This document shows, piece by piece, positions 24,865 to 36,254 of a stretch of DNA of 64,000 nt. Position 1 is the stretch's first letter. Every line of letters begins with the position of its first letter. Source of the stretch: Tamarix chinensis (taxonomy: Eukaryota > Streptophyta > Magnoliopsida > Caryophyllales > Tamaricaceae). The stretch is from positions 46,650,244 through 46,714,243 of the forward strand of contig CM060177.1 in NCBI GenBank assembly GCA_030549775.1, read 5' to 3'. The position numbers and the translations under genes were made by a program. The notes beneath the pieces are model-generated. The model saw only the letters and a list, made by a program, of their open reading frames with translations. It was not told the DNA's origin and did not search any database.

Positions 24865-25900
24865 GGGTTAAGAAATGGGGATACCACCTGGGCTTGGTGG
24901 TGGAGCTGCCGGCGGCGATGGTGGAGGAAGGAGGGTGGTGGAGAGATGGATGTGGAGGCTAGGGGAGAGCGAAGTAGGGGAAAATAGAGGTGTGGGGAGG
25001 TAGAGTAAGGTCCTCTGGTTGTTTTGGGAGGTAGAGGTGGCGCTACAGGTGGTAGAATCGGTGGCAAGCGGCGGCACGAGGGGCGGCGCAGGGTCGAAAG
25101 GGGTTGTTATGGATGGTGACTTTGCACGGCCGGGGTGGCTCGTGCAGGGCAAGGAAAGGAAGGAGGGTGGCTTGGTTGCATAGAGGGCAGTGCAAGGAAA
25201 GTTTTGGTGGCCGGCGTGGGCGCTAACTACGACCGATAGTGGAGAAATGAGGGGCTGATCAGGCGGTGGCGTGCGGATCGAGTTTATGGGCTGCCAAAAT
25301 CAAAACTCGATTATGGCAGCCTTCAGGGCTGTATATAGCTCGATCGGAAGGGAAAATGACAAAGGGGAGTGGGAGAGTAGGGGCCAAGGGTTATGGGTCT
25401 CCGGCCGGCTAGGGTAGGCCGACGCAGGTCTACCTTCGTAGGCCATTTCTTATCGGGGAAGAAGGAATGGCACGCAGGAGAGGGGAGGAATGGCCCGGTC
25501 GAAATGGTGGTTAAGTCAACGGGGAAGAGAGGGGATGAATGGCCGGAGTGGGCTGTGTGGTTGGTGGCGGAATTCCCGGCGCCGATTAAGGGAGTTGCAG
25601 GCGAGGGAGGTAGAAGACGACGCAGGGCAGGCTGGACCGGCGATCTAGGAAGAAAAAAAAGGAAGAAGGAAAGGGGAAGGCTGAACCGGCCGAGAGAGGG
25701 GGGGAAAATAATGCTGGGGGCCTGGGCCGCGCAGGGGGAGGGGAAGGAGTTAGGCCAACGGGCCAGCCCAGATCAGGGAAAAAAGGAGAAAAAGGAAGAG
25801 AAGGAAAGGAAAGAAAAGGAAAAAGAGGGGGGAAAAGGAAAAAAAAAGAAAAAGGAAAAAGAAAGGAAAATGTGGGCTGGATTAATTAAAATATTTTGGG
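24865..25900. repeat. Purine-rich tract of LTR E3
   Basis: G/A-rich on the plus strand. The 174-codon Lys/Glu/Gly-rich plus frame at 25393-25917 and the Pro-rich minus frames are composition artefacts. The minus strand shares the PPLPPKTTRG segment with E1. Confidence 0.75.
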
Positions 25901-26170
25901 TATTTTGGGATATTTAATAGAATATTAATATTAAAATAATAATTAAATTCTCTTTTTAGGTTAATTTAGGGATTTTGAAAGATTTTTCTTAAATTTCATT
26001 TTAATTAGCAAAATACTCAAATTTTTCCTATTGAAATTATTTATTAATTTCTCCTAGATTTACCTTAATTAATTCCCTCTTATTTTAATAAAAATAGTTT
26101 ATTTAATTAATTTTCCTAATAATTTCTTATTTGGCCATGATTCCCTAAATTAGGGTTTTGGGGTATTTCA

Positions 26171-26175
26171 GTATC
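26171..26175. repeat. Target-site duplication GTATC (right copy)
   Basis: Identical to 21842-21846; marks the right end of solo LTR E3. Confidence 0.85.
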
Positions 26176-27890
26176 CTTTCAACCTCAAGCTCCAACTACT
26201 GACAAATATTATAAGATATTTGAATTGCTAATAAATGGAAAAACTCAGTTGATACAAAGCCAATTGAACATGGAGAAGAGAGTGTCAAATATATAGCATT
26301 AGATGGGAGAAGTGGTAACTAAGTTGAACTACTTACATGATCTAGGTAAACTTACCAGCAATACCATACCCAATATAAATGGAAGCTTTAAGTCATCAAA
26401 TGAAATAATAAAAAGGAGTGGGAAAACATGTGAGGACACTCCAAAAAGGTATAAGGAGGATTTAGAGCAGTTGGAATAAGATCACGCAATAAAATAAGGG
26501 TAGATCATGCAAATTCAAGAGCATAAGAGCGAAACCAAAAAATCAGTTGACCGACCCATTGTTTAGTAAAAACCTAAGAGCTCCTTAGGTGATAAATCAT
26601 CTATCATTCCACATTTTTCTATTACTAACCATGTCTCTGCTGTTTCTTTTCGTAGCAGGATATCTAAATCAAAGAAGGATGAGAGTGATCAAGCTTTATT
26701 GGATACATTCAAGAAGATGCGAATCAACATTCCACTTGTAGAAGCTATTAAGAAAGTGTCTAAATATGCAAAATTCTTAAGGGAGTTATGCGCCATGAGG
26801 AAGAGATTGTAGGAGAATGAAGTGGTAAGGATGAACGAGAAACTATATGATGTCATACAAAGGAAGTTACCTCTAAAGCGTATGTGTAATTGGTAGCAAT
26901 AGGCTTGAAAATGCCATGTTAAGCCAAGGTGCATCTATTAATGTCATACCATATTCTATGTATGCATCCTTAGGTTTAAGAGAGCTTAAGAAAGATAATG
27001 TTATTATATAACTTCCTGATCATTCTAATATATTCCCCAAAGAGCTTGTAGAAGATGCCATGGTGTAGGTTGGTACACTTATATTTTTAGCAGGTGTATG
27101 TGTCTTTGATATGAATGAAAGTATATTGACTCCAATGTATTTGCTCTTAGAAATTCCCTTTATGAGAACCTCTCGCACTAATATAGACGTCCATACCTAT
27201 GCTCTCACCATAGAGTTTGATGGAAAAATTATAAGCTTCAACATCTTTAAGGCCATAAGGTACCATATGAATTACCATTCTTGTTAGAATATTGACACCA
27301 TTTACCTTTTAGCACAAGATTACTTTGATGAGTATGAGGATGAGGATGATAAATTTTCAAACATTCATGTGAAAATTTTAGGACTGCATGAGAAAAGGGA
27401 AGAGATTTCTTTAAAGGAGATAGTAATGATACTGTCCTCACATCTCGTGCATGTTGTGACACAAATGGAGGCAAACCCTCTATATCGGCATGGATCCCCT
27501 CCTTTTTTTGATTCTCTTAGATACTAGAAAGCCTAAATCTTTGTGATTCGGGCCCCTAAACTAGAGATCAAGCCATTATTAGATCATTTGAAGTATGCTT
27601 ACTTGGGATATAGCAAGACCCTTCCAATGAATATATCTTTAAAGTTGAAAAAGGAGTAAGAAAGCAAGCTTTTGGAAATCCTTAGAGATCATGGAAAAAC
27701 TATTGGATGGACATTAGCAGGCATCAAAGGGATACACCCTATCATGTGTGTTCACCACATAATTCTTGAAAAAGGAGCTAAGCCAACTAGAGAGCCCTGA
27801 TGAAGGCTTAATTCTCCCATGATAAGAGTAGTAACGAATGAGATCATCAAGCTCTTGGATTGTGTACTCAAGGATGATGAACCAATTAAA
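26176..27890 (+). pseudogene. Athila gag linker, protease region and N-terminus of RT (broken)
   Basis: After the solo LTR the Athila reading resumes with PFQPQAPTTDKYYKIFELLI, QLNMEKRVSNI and LHDLGKLTSN, like the Athila 'I..RLS..E.QIGQLA..L..QG.LPS' linker. LLDTFKKMRINIPLVEAIKK and YAKFLRELC follow (26690-26800). The RT start is RDHGKTIGWTLAGIKGIHPI and CVHHIILEKGAKP (27690-27790), then RLNSPMI-like codons. The frame is broken by several stops and frameshifts. After about 27960 the similarity ends before the RT catalytic core. Confidence 0.75.
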
Positions 27891-27960
27891 GATGATCAAA
27901 CCACTACAACACTTTACCGATGGCGTGGTCTAAAACTCCTTCAATGGTAGTAGGAGTTGT

Positions 27961-29883
27961 TGATGATGACTACCCCCTATGAGTTAATGAAGTTGGAATA
28001 AGTGCATTAGCTAATGGCCAATATTGGCAGTTTATCAATGTAAGCATCCTAGAAATCTCATAATAGTCAATAATATATTATTTTGAAGCTTCTTCCTCTT
28101 AAAATTGTACTAGATCTACCTCTTCTTGTAGATCTTATCCAGTTGCTTGTTGGGTATATTGTTTGCTATGTTGTAACCCTCTAATGAATCATTTTGTAAT
28201 ATTTGCTAAACACTAGATTAGAGCATGTTCTATTGCTTATTCTTCTTTATTTCTATGTTGTATAAAAGTAATAACTTCACATCCCACATTCCTATGTGAT
28301 ATTATTCCTTTTTTATGGCTCATGTGAATTATAATGAATACTAGATGTTAGTACCTACATGATCAATATCTTACTACACAAAGATTTAAATACAAAATTA
28401 GGTATTAATACTCACTTCTTGGTATACCAATGTTAATAATTATACTAGGGCATGTGTCTTATTCTAAAGAGGAGGATTAGTTATAGGAGCTTAAGCCTAC
28501 TCAATGCATTCACACATACATATCTACATGTCATGTCATATGCAAATAATCTCCATCTTTAACATAATATATGCATCAATATTTAAATTTATAACACTCT
28601 AATTTAACTCACCTATATCAATTTTAAGTGAATGGAAACCATAATGGAAATAATAATTCATAGCTGCACCAAAACCTAAAGCATCAAATATTGCACGAAA
28701 ACATGGAAGAAAATTTCAACTCAAGTAAATATCATTAGCGAGCATAAAAATCAATATATGAAATTCACATTTTCTTCTTCAAAACATATCAAAAGCTAAT
28801 TTCTACTTTCCGAATACACACATGCCCAACTATCTAGATGGTGAAACCCATATAGATCCCCAACATTAGTAGGTCATGCATCATCCTAGCCCCAATGTGA
28901 GTACTTCATGAATCACCCAAACCACTAATGTGAAATATTCATGAACACCCTCACCCACAATGTGGTTGCTTCATGCAAACCCCTCATCCCTAATGTACGA
29001 TAGTTGCAAAACTCCCCAATACCCATCTTAATCTAGTCATGAAACTCCCCATCCCCAACATGAGCTACTCACACCGCCCCTCCCCACTTGTACTCACAAA
29101 ATTACCAAAATGTACATATCTGGAAATTAATAGATAGATCATACCACATGCACATGTTATCGGTAAGTAAGATATAATTCAAACTATAATTAATCACTTA
29201 CAATTATATATCTAGCTTAGTAAGCTCAGATAGGTCATATCTATTTCTATAGATGGAAGAGGAAATGTGAGAACTAAAAATGCATATGAATGAGATTGTG
29301 TGAGGTGCATGAGGATGAAGGAGAAAGTATAATGAGTTTAGCTGGTTGTGTAAGGAGGAAGTAGGAAGAAGGTGGGTGCGTGTGTGGGCAATGTGAATGA
29401 GTTGAGTGAATAGGTTAGATTTTTGTAACTAAATGATAGGGGTAAGGTGGGTATTTTAGGTGATATTTTTCCATGTAGTAATCACTTTGGTTTACAAATA
29501 AAGTCCATGTTAATTCTTTACCTTATTCATTCGACAACTTGCTTTAAAACTTAATATAGGTTAGTTTAGGTTAAAAATTAACCTTTTTAAATCTTCATTC
29601 ACCTTCAAAATGGTAACCACAAAATCAATGGTTAAAGGAGGTTAAATAATTTATTCATAAATTTTGGCTATTCACCTCCATTCATATCAAAACAAATAAA
29701 GTTATACCTTATTCATCTAGGTTAACCCAATAAATACCCAAACAATATTTTAAAACATTCACATTCATTCTCATAACCTAGGTTTACTTACCTCATTTAA
29801 CCTAACTTAGATTAACCTTAATCCAAATGAACTATTAATGAATGGTTGAAGTGGAGAGAAATATAATGAGAAGCAGTTGTGCG
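27961..29883. other. Decayed repeat DNA with a ~33-bp degenerate minisatellite
   Basis: No gene seen. Between about 28860 and 29070 a unit resembling AATGTGAGTACTTCATGAA recurs at roughly 30-37-bp steps (near 28893, 28925 and 28959, with weaker copies before and after). The surroundings look like old LTR sequence, but no boundaries could be fixed. Confidence 0.4.
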
Positions 29884-30640
29884 TAGAGGTGAACATGGTT
29901 TGATTTGATTTGGTTTCGACCTCAAGCTAAACTAAATTTTATTTTTACAATATTAAAAAATATCAAATCAAACTAAGTCATTTTTCAAATTATTCAAACC
30001 AAAATATTTAGTGGTTTATGATTTGGTTCGTGTTTTTGTAGCTTGGATATCAAAAAGTAGTTACTCAACTTAAAATCACTTAATATTCTTAAGAAAATCA
30101 AAGCTAATGAACAATAAATGCTAAATTGTAATTTAGAAATATAATTTTTATAATAGTATATAATGTATTATAAATTTAAATAGATATGGTTATATACACA
30201 TAAATATCATTTATATGTAAGTCAACTTTGTAATTACAAGAAAAGTAGAAAAGATACATAATTCAAGTAATATGTAAATCATTTAATATTTTTTAAGTAA
30301 CTCTCTAACTACTTTAATTATGTAAATGTCAAAAAAATAAGTACATATAAAGATATAATGAAAAAGAAAAAATATTAGTATAAAAAAGGATTTATGATGA
30401 ATATATACACTTACACTATAGTTATTGGCTAGAGTTAATAATACTCACTTTATGGTTATATTACCAGTCATGCATAAAGAGAGTTTGTGGTTTATAAATC
30501 ATAATTTAAAATTTTCAAGCGATGAATACATCATTTCAAAAAAAATTGGAAACCAAATCATATGTTTTAAACCATAAACCAAATGAAACTGAAAAATTAT
30601 AGTTTAGTTTGTGATTTAAACTATATTATGTTCATCCCTA
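29884..30640. mobile_element. hAT-type MITE candidate (757 bp)
   Basis: Left end TAGAGGTGAACATGGTTTGA; right end, reverse complemented, TAGGGATGAACATAATATAG. The outer 13 bases match at 11 positions and have the TAGNG start typical of plant hAT elements. Mirrored inner patches (GGTTTGATTTGATTTGG against AAACCATAAACC) add weak support. No 8-bp target duplication was found (GTTGTGCG left, ACAATAGA right), so it is old or the ends are slightly off. No coding capacity. Confidence 0.5.
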
Positions 30641-31364
30641 ACAATAGAGACCGCTTTTGTTGGGGCAAATTATCCTTTTACAAAACTACATCTCATGGAG
30701 TGATGGCTATTTATAGTTAGATATTAAATTAAATTATTTTAATATAATTATTGATAATTTGATGTTGAAAAATCAATATTAGAACTCAAAATTCTCAACC
30801 AAACCTATCCATAATCTAAATCATAATTCACCGTACTTGTTAAAAGTCCAAAGGTTTAAATTTTATAACAAATATATATATTAGTTGGCATATTTTTTAA
30901 TAAGTAAACTATATTTATATCTATGTTATTTTAAAATATTAAGTTTAGTGTGATAAAAACAATTTAACGGGTAATATAAGTACAGTTATTAATTTTTGTA
31001 TTATTATTATTATTAGGATTATTTATGTGATTTGATATCCTGTAAGTTAATCCATTAATTCAATCCAAAAATTAAAATAATTGGTCCAATATATTATTTG
31101 GGATCAAATAATCAATCTAGAAAATCATATATAAACACACACACACACATATATATACACACACTCAAATTTATTTATTTTTCATAATATGCTATATATA
31201 TGTTGCAATTTATGATTTGAATTTATTTTCCAATTGTAGAACTAGAAATAATAATTTAGTTGCACTAATGATGAAATTTGATAAGTTAGAATTAATGGTG
31301 AAGAATTTGATCAAGATATATATTTTATATATCAAAAAAAATGAAAGACGCATTAGATTAATTT
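30641..31364. other. AT-rich intergenic with a (CA)n/(TA)n microsatellite
   Basis: No gene. A short CA/TA microsatellite lies at about 31135-31165. Confidence 0.5.
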
Positions 31365-34300
31365 AAGTTTAGACGAAATATAAAAAACGGCCTTAAGTTT
31401 CTAGAAAGTTACCAAGTAACCATGAGTTTTGAGGATTACACACTAAATATCCCCTCATTCAGTTTCATCGTTAAGTCTTTGTTAACTATCAAAAAATTCA
31501 AAAAACTACTTATGAAATGATCAATTTACCCTCACTTCTTTTTTAAAAGAACATTTATTTCTTGTCTAACCTAAAATACCCCCTACTTTTGGACTTATAG
31601 GATTTATGATGCTCTCTTTCAAAAAAAATTAGGATTATGGTTAACCAAGCTACTTTTATTGAGAAAAAAATGCATCATTCTTTCTTTCTCTCTACTTTCC
31701 CCTAAATTTTATCAACCCAGTAAGTAGGGGGAAAAGCATTGTTTGGCTTAACTCCTCCTCCATTCTATATCTTCTCTTCCTATCATCCTCTAGTTTTTCC
31801 ACCACCACCCTACACCAACCATTGATTATAGCTTGAATTCAAGCGAATTAAGATTATTGATCAATATTGATTCAAAATAAATGTTACAAATCAAACATTT
31901 GAAGTGGAGGTTCATAGGGAAATGATTAAGGATGTAAGGGTTGGAAGTAGTGATGTCGATTGGAGTGGTAGCAAACGTGATTAGAGGAGACTAGGGAATC
32001 ATGGTCATCATCAATTATAGTACATTCACATGATTATAGTTATTCAAGTTGTGCAATTGAATATGAGAGGGAGAAGAAGACGATGAGGAGATCAAGTCTA
32101 ATCTCTTTGCTATCATCATCTTTAGGTTGTGGGTTTGTGATGGATTAGGAGATGTTGAGAAGACTGAATTCAAAGGACTGATTGGATCTTCACTTCTAGT
32201 TTATGCTTAGAAGAGCTTATTTGTTTTACAAAAATGCTTGCTTAACCTTATACATCAAATTTACAAATAGAGCATCAAAAGTGGTAGAAATTAGATGAAG
32301 AAACCATAACACTAGACTAGAATAATGAAATTAAAAAACTCAATTATGAACCATGAAATTGAGGACTAGATCTTGAGGAATCAACAACAAAACTTTCAAT
32401 CTCATATATGGCAGTCAAGAAGATGAAGAATTCCTCATTTTTTATTAATGACATCACAAAAATATTAGCTCATTATTTTCCCAGTTTCTATTATAAAATT
32501 TTGATAACTATGTGGTGAATTAAATTTTAATTCCTACTTTATTTGTCCTTTGATAGCATTAGCTAAAGGATTGATTGAGGACACGAATTCTTAGGTGAGG
32601 ATTTTGATACAAGAAATTTACTTTTGAAAAGTGAATTATTGGTGTAGTTGTATTATTCTAGAATGGAGGAAAGAGAAAAAAATGGGGGTCTAAAAAGAGA
32701 GTGTTGGGGTGGGGTCAAGGGAAGATGGAGGAGACTAAGGGAGAGATTGAATGAATAGAGGATATTTTGATAATTCATCTTCAAAGGTATAAGATGTAAT
32801 TGTAACAATCACATTTTCACGAATTTAAAAATTTCTTTTAAAATGAGTTTTTTAAAGGTCAAAAACAAAAATGTAGATTATTACACCACATCTAACATAG
32901 ATAAGGTGCTCCCTATACTCAATCTATGCTATATATAAGGCTAACAAGTATACTCATACCTAGAGATCAGTTGGGCTAAGCACTTGATTATATGGCAATA
33001 TAAGATTACAAAATATAGAGAAGATAATAGAGATATTAGAAAATAGATGACAAAAAAATTAGGGAGAGAGAGATATTTAGATAACCATATACTCGAACTA
33101 ACCCATATTCACTCACTGTAAGCAAACACATCAAAAGCATCAAATCATTAATTACCTGTAAAATAAGGTAATATTTGCTCATGGAAAAATCCATAAAAAG
33201 GATGATCGATATGCCCCATACTCACTAAGCTAATAATACACATCAATAGGCTAAGGAATTCATAACATACAATAATCATATAATAAGATATATACTATAC
33301 ATGCATAAATACTCATGATATGACATGACTTAAAGAAAACATATTAGGGTTCAAAACTAGGTAATCACAATATTTCATTTATTTAGTCTTTTTGAGATTA
33401 AGTACCCCACTATTCCATAATCAATTAAACATCAACACAAGAAAAAACAACTACCAAGATAAATTAATATTGACTAATATTATCATTTGGTGGAACGAAG
33501 TATGACATATACCTCCTTTCAAGGGAAAACTCTCCTAGGAATCACAAGTTTGGGCTTCTAGTCCTAAGTATGCATGCCTCTTATAAGATGGTGGAATAGA
33601 CAATATAGAATAGATTTAGAGCTACTATAGTTATCGCAACAATTAGGAATCATGGGTTGTAACACCCTGAGTCAATACAAACACATAGGGGCTACCCTAG
33701 AGCACTTTCGAATTGATCGGTTAGCCCCACAAATCAACACAAGTCCTTTTAGCACATTTTTTCCTCACTCACACACTTTCTGAGATATTTTTAGAAAATT
33801 TATAAAAAATCTTAGGAGGTTCACCCATGCTCCATGGCCAGCATGCTTAACTATAGAGTTCTTAAAACAAAATCACCAAAAGGATGGTAAACCATGTTGA
33901 TATAAGTATTCATATCAATCCTTATAACACTCTGCTTAATTTTGGGTATTACATTCACCTCCACTCAATGAACTCAATTTCGTCATTGGGCCTCAACCAC
34001 TAACTGTCTCAATATAATTTATTCCAATAATTTTCCTGTTAGGCAGTTGACTGGCTCATCCAAGTTCATCTCACAATCGTAGTTTTACTCTGATACCATT
34101 TGTAATACCCAAAGTTGATACGATCATATAGGGCCCACTTAATAGCCACCTGAGCCCATAAGGATTATGGGGCTACCTTATTACATGGGCACAACAACAA
34201 CATGTAGATATATATAAATAAGATGAAGCACATTGATTCTAACTCACTTGATCTTCCACTTTAATTGTTAATGATTTATTAGACTATTAGCTAGACACTT

Positions 34301-36150
34301 AGCACATAAAAATTCATCACTTGAATTACTCAACATCATAGTACTTCCACTTATATTACCATTGTTTTATCAAATGGGACACTTATCATTTGTTATATGA
34401 AATACTAATAAATTCTTATTATAAAATTCATACCAATAATTGTTATTATTTAACACACTTAGAAATGCATCATGCTTATTCACAGCTAGCATTCTATAAT
34501 CACATGAAGTAATGATAAGGCATAATATTAGATGACAAGTACAACATGTGACATTACTCAAATAAAAAGACTATAATACCCTTACAGAGCCCTAATTCAC
34601 AAATAAGCCATAAATTCACCCATAACTAAAAAATTCGCCTAGTTTATCACATTACCCCAAAATATCATATTAAGTATTATAGACAAAAAAATCATGATTT
34701 AACTTCAATGCTTCTCATATAAGATACCAATGTTACCCTTAGTGTTACTATTCCTCATTTGAGGTATTTTCATATAAGATTACCACTTACAATAACCATA
34801 ATTAACCCATACTAAAAACATATCATAAATATCACATTTTATCCCAAATGATACTTGCACAACCTCAAATTACCATAATTCATCCAAAATGACCATTTTA
34901 CTTTTATTCCTCATAAACACATCAAAATATCTTATTAACCTAATTTGGTCTACATTGAACCAAACCTTAACATATTATATATTAAATTTTATGTAAAACC
35001 CTCAATAAGTACAATTAAATAATTATTTTAAACAAAAACTCATAATTTGACCCAAATTCCCTAAATTCTTGAATTAGGTTTTAACGTAGGTTGAGCTTGT
35101 TTGCATGAGAGAGTGACTATGGTAAAGTGTGGTAGCATGAGTTTTGCAAGTAGGAAAGGGGTGATAATATTCAGATTGGACATTAGTATTAGGATTTTAT
35201 ACAAAGGTTGCATGTAGGGTGGTGTATGAAATATGAACGAAATAGGCAAGGAGGATAATGGCATCATAAATGGCTGGTGCAAAGTGGTGTGTGGTTGCGT
35301 TAGATGGTCACAATCTTACCTCATTGTTGTACTAGAGGCTTATGCAATCTATTTTTATATGTGCCAAAGGTTAAAGTTGTTACCTTGATGTTACACAAGA
35401 TCTTTACATTAGCAAGGTATACAAATTGAGGAGGAGGGGTATAGCCCCAAAACCACTATAAGCCACTATGAAAAATGGAGGCCCAAGGTGTTAGGAGGTT
35501 GGGATAAGGAATAAAAGAAGATACGTTGAAGAGGGAGAGATCAGATGAGACACTAAAGGCATGAAAAAGTTCAACAGGGAGCAAAGATAGACAAGATGAG
35601 TTATGGTGTATTACATGAAAATGAAAAAAAATGTAAGGGATGCAAAGTGTGGTCAAGGTATGTTGTGGTGGAGAGATATCTTGAATCAAAGGGAGCCATG
35701 GTGAGTTAGAGTGCTCAATACTTGATGGAGAAAGGGTGATGGTAAGTGGTTGAGTAAGGGATTATACTTAGTTGGGGGGTTCAATTAGGGGTTTTTAGAT
35801 TAGATAACCAAACAAGGGAAAATAAAATATGGTTTGCAAAGGTAGAGGTTAAGATAATATAATTAAACCAAGGTTAAGGTTTAGGGAAGGATTGAAAAGT
35901 TAAACACCCAAAGATTAAAGTTAGAAAATTTTGGAGTGCTCTAGTATCAGAACAAAGGGTATAATTATCATTTTATAGGTATTTTACTATTTTTTTTAAC
36001 ATCAACATAAGCTTAATGGTGAAACTAGATGAAGGGTTACCTTGTGCATAACTCTCAAAACTCAAGGTTATCTTTTTAGTGACCTCTCAAAAATTTAAGA
36101 TTATTTTGTATATTTTAACTAAACTAAAGGTTATCTGGTTCATTTTTCCT
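31365..36150. mobile_element. MULE-like element with long degenerate terminal inverted repeats
   Basis: The left end (31365-31560) has GTTACCAAGTAACCATGAG, TTTTGAGGATTACACA, CTCATTCAGTTTCATCGTTA. The right end (35950-36150), read on the minus strand, has AAAAAGATAACCTTGAG, TTTTGAGAGTTATGCACA and TTCATCTAGTTTCACCATTA. The two are about 65-70% alike by eye, in opposite orientation, over ~150 bp. 'Long TIR with CAAATAACC...GAGTTTT' is typical of plant Mutator-like elements. No transposase survives inside; the interior holds decayed LTR-like sequence and the TRIM-like element at 33658-34185. Exact ends and target duplications could not be fixed. Confidence 0.45.
33658..34185 (-). mobile_element. 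TRIM-like miniature LTR retroelement
   Basis: Read on the minus strand: an 85-bp first LTR (34185-34101) running from TGTAATAAGG to GGGTATTACA, then AA and a primer-binding site TGGTATCAGAGTA (34098-34086). That site is complementary to the 3' end of initiator methionine tRNA. About 147 bp of non-coding interior follow, then a purine tract GAGTGGAGGTGAA (33966-33954). A 296-bp second LTR follows (33953-33658), from TGTAATACCC to AGGGTGTTACA. Flanks are TGGGC (34186-34190) and TGGGT (33653-33657), differing at one base. The two LTRs differ in length, so the first may be internally deleted. The PBS and PPT are the solid parts; the ends are less sure. Confidence 0.5.
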
Positions 36151-36254
36151 TTAAAAAATTATTATATATCTTCATGAATTATATTTTTTGTTTAATTTTG
36201 GAGAATTTTATGGCCTTTTTAATTCCATTTAAACTCAAGGTTTTTTGGTCCATT

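Larger units (their letters stand above)
21847..26170 (-). mobile_element. Complete solo LTR of the long-LTR family, copy E3 (4324 bp)
   Basis: On the plus strand it runs from TGTAATATTCC to GGGGTATTTCA and is flanked by perfect GTATC duplications, so both ends are exact. On the minus strand it shows the family layout. This is a pyrimidine-rich tract (25900-24870), a triplet-rich tract (24810-24340), the GGCGTAGGAGCATGCTC-like block near 24060, the repeat array (22925-22560), a conserved block (22400-22255), and a tail resembling E1 and E2. No gag, pol or second LTR is present. It arose by insertion of a full element and LTR-LTR recombination (established mechanism). It splits the Athila gag-pol remnant. 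Spurious frames inside come from purine-rich and triplet tracts. Confidence 0.92.
20480..27960 (+). mobile_element. Decayed Athila-type Ty3/gypsy element, gag to start of reverse transcriptase
   Basis: Successive plus-strand fragments match the order gag, zinc knuckle, protease region, RT start of plant Athila elements. Gag fragments lie at 20724-20956 and 21250-21590. A broken knuckle follows near 21640-21680 (ETGHSSDNW). A linker is at 26176-26420, a stretch KVSKYAKFLRELCAMRKR occurs near 26750-26810, and GIKGIHPIMCVHHIILEKGA is at 27722-27781. Many stops and frameshifts break the frames, so it cannot encode a functional polyprotein. It stops inside RT near 27960; RNase H, integrase and the 3' LTR are absent. 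Two later insertions lie inside it: a MITE (20957-21195) and a 4.3-kb solo LTR (21847-26170). Confidence 0.8.

Noticed and set aside
25393..25917. 174-codon Lys/Glu/Gly-rich frame
   Set aside because: Lies in the purine-rich tract of solo LTR E3; composition artefact.
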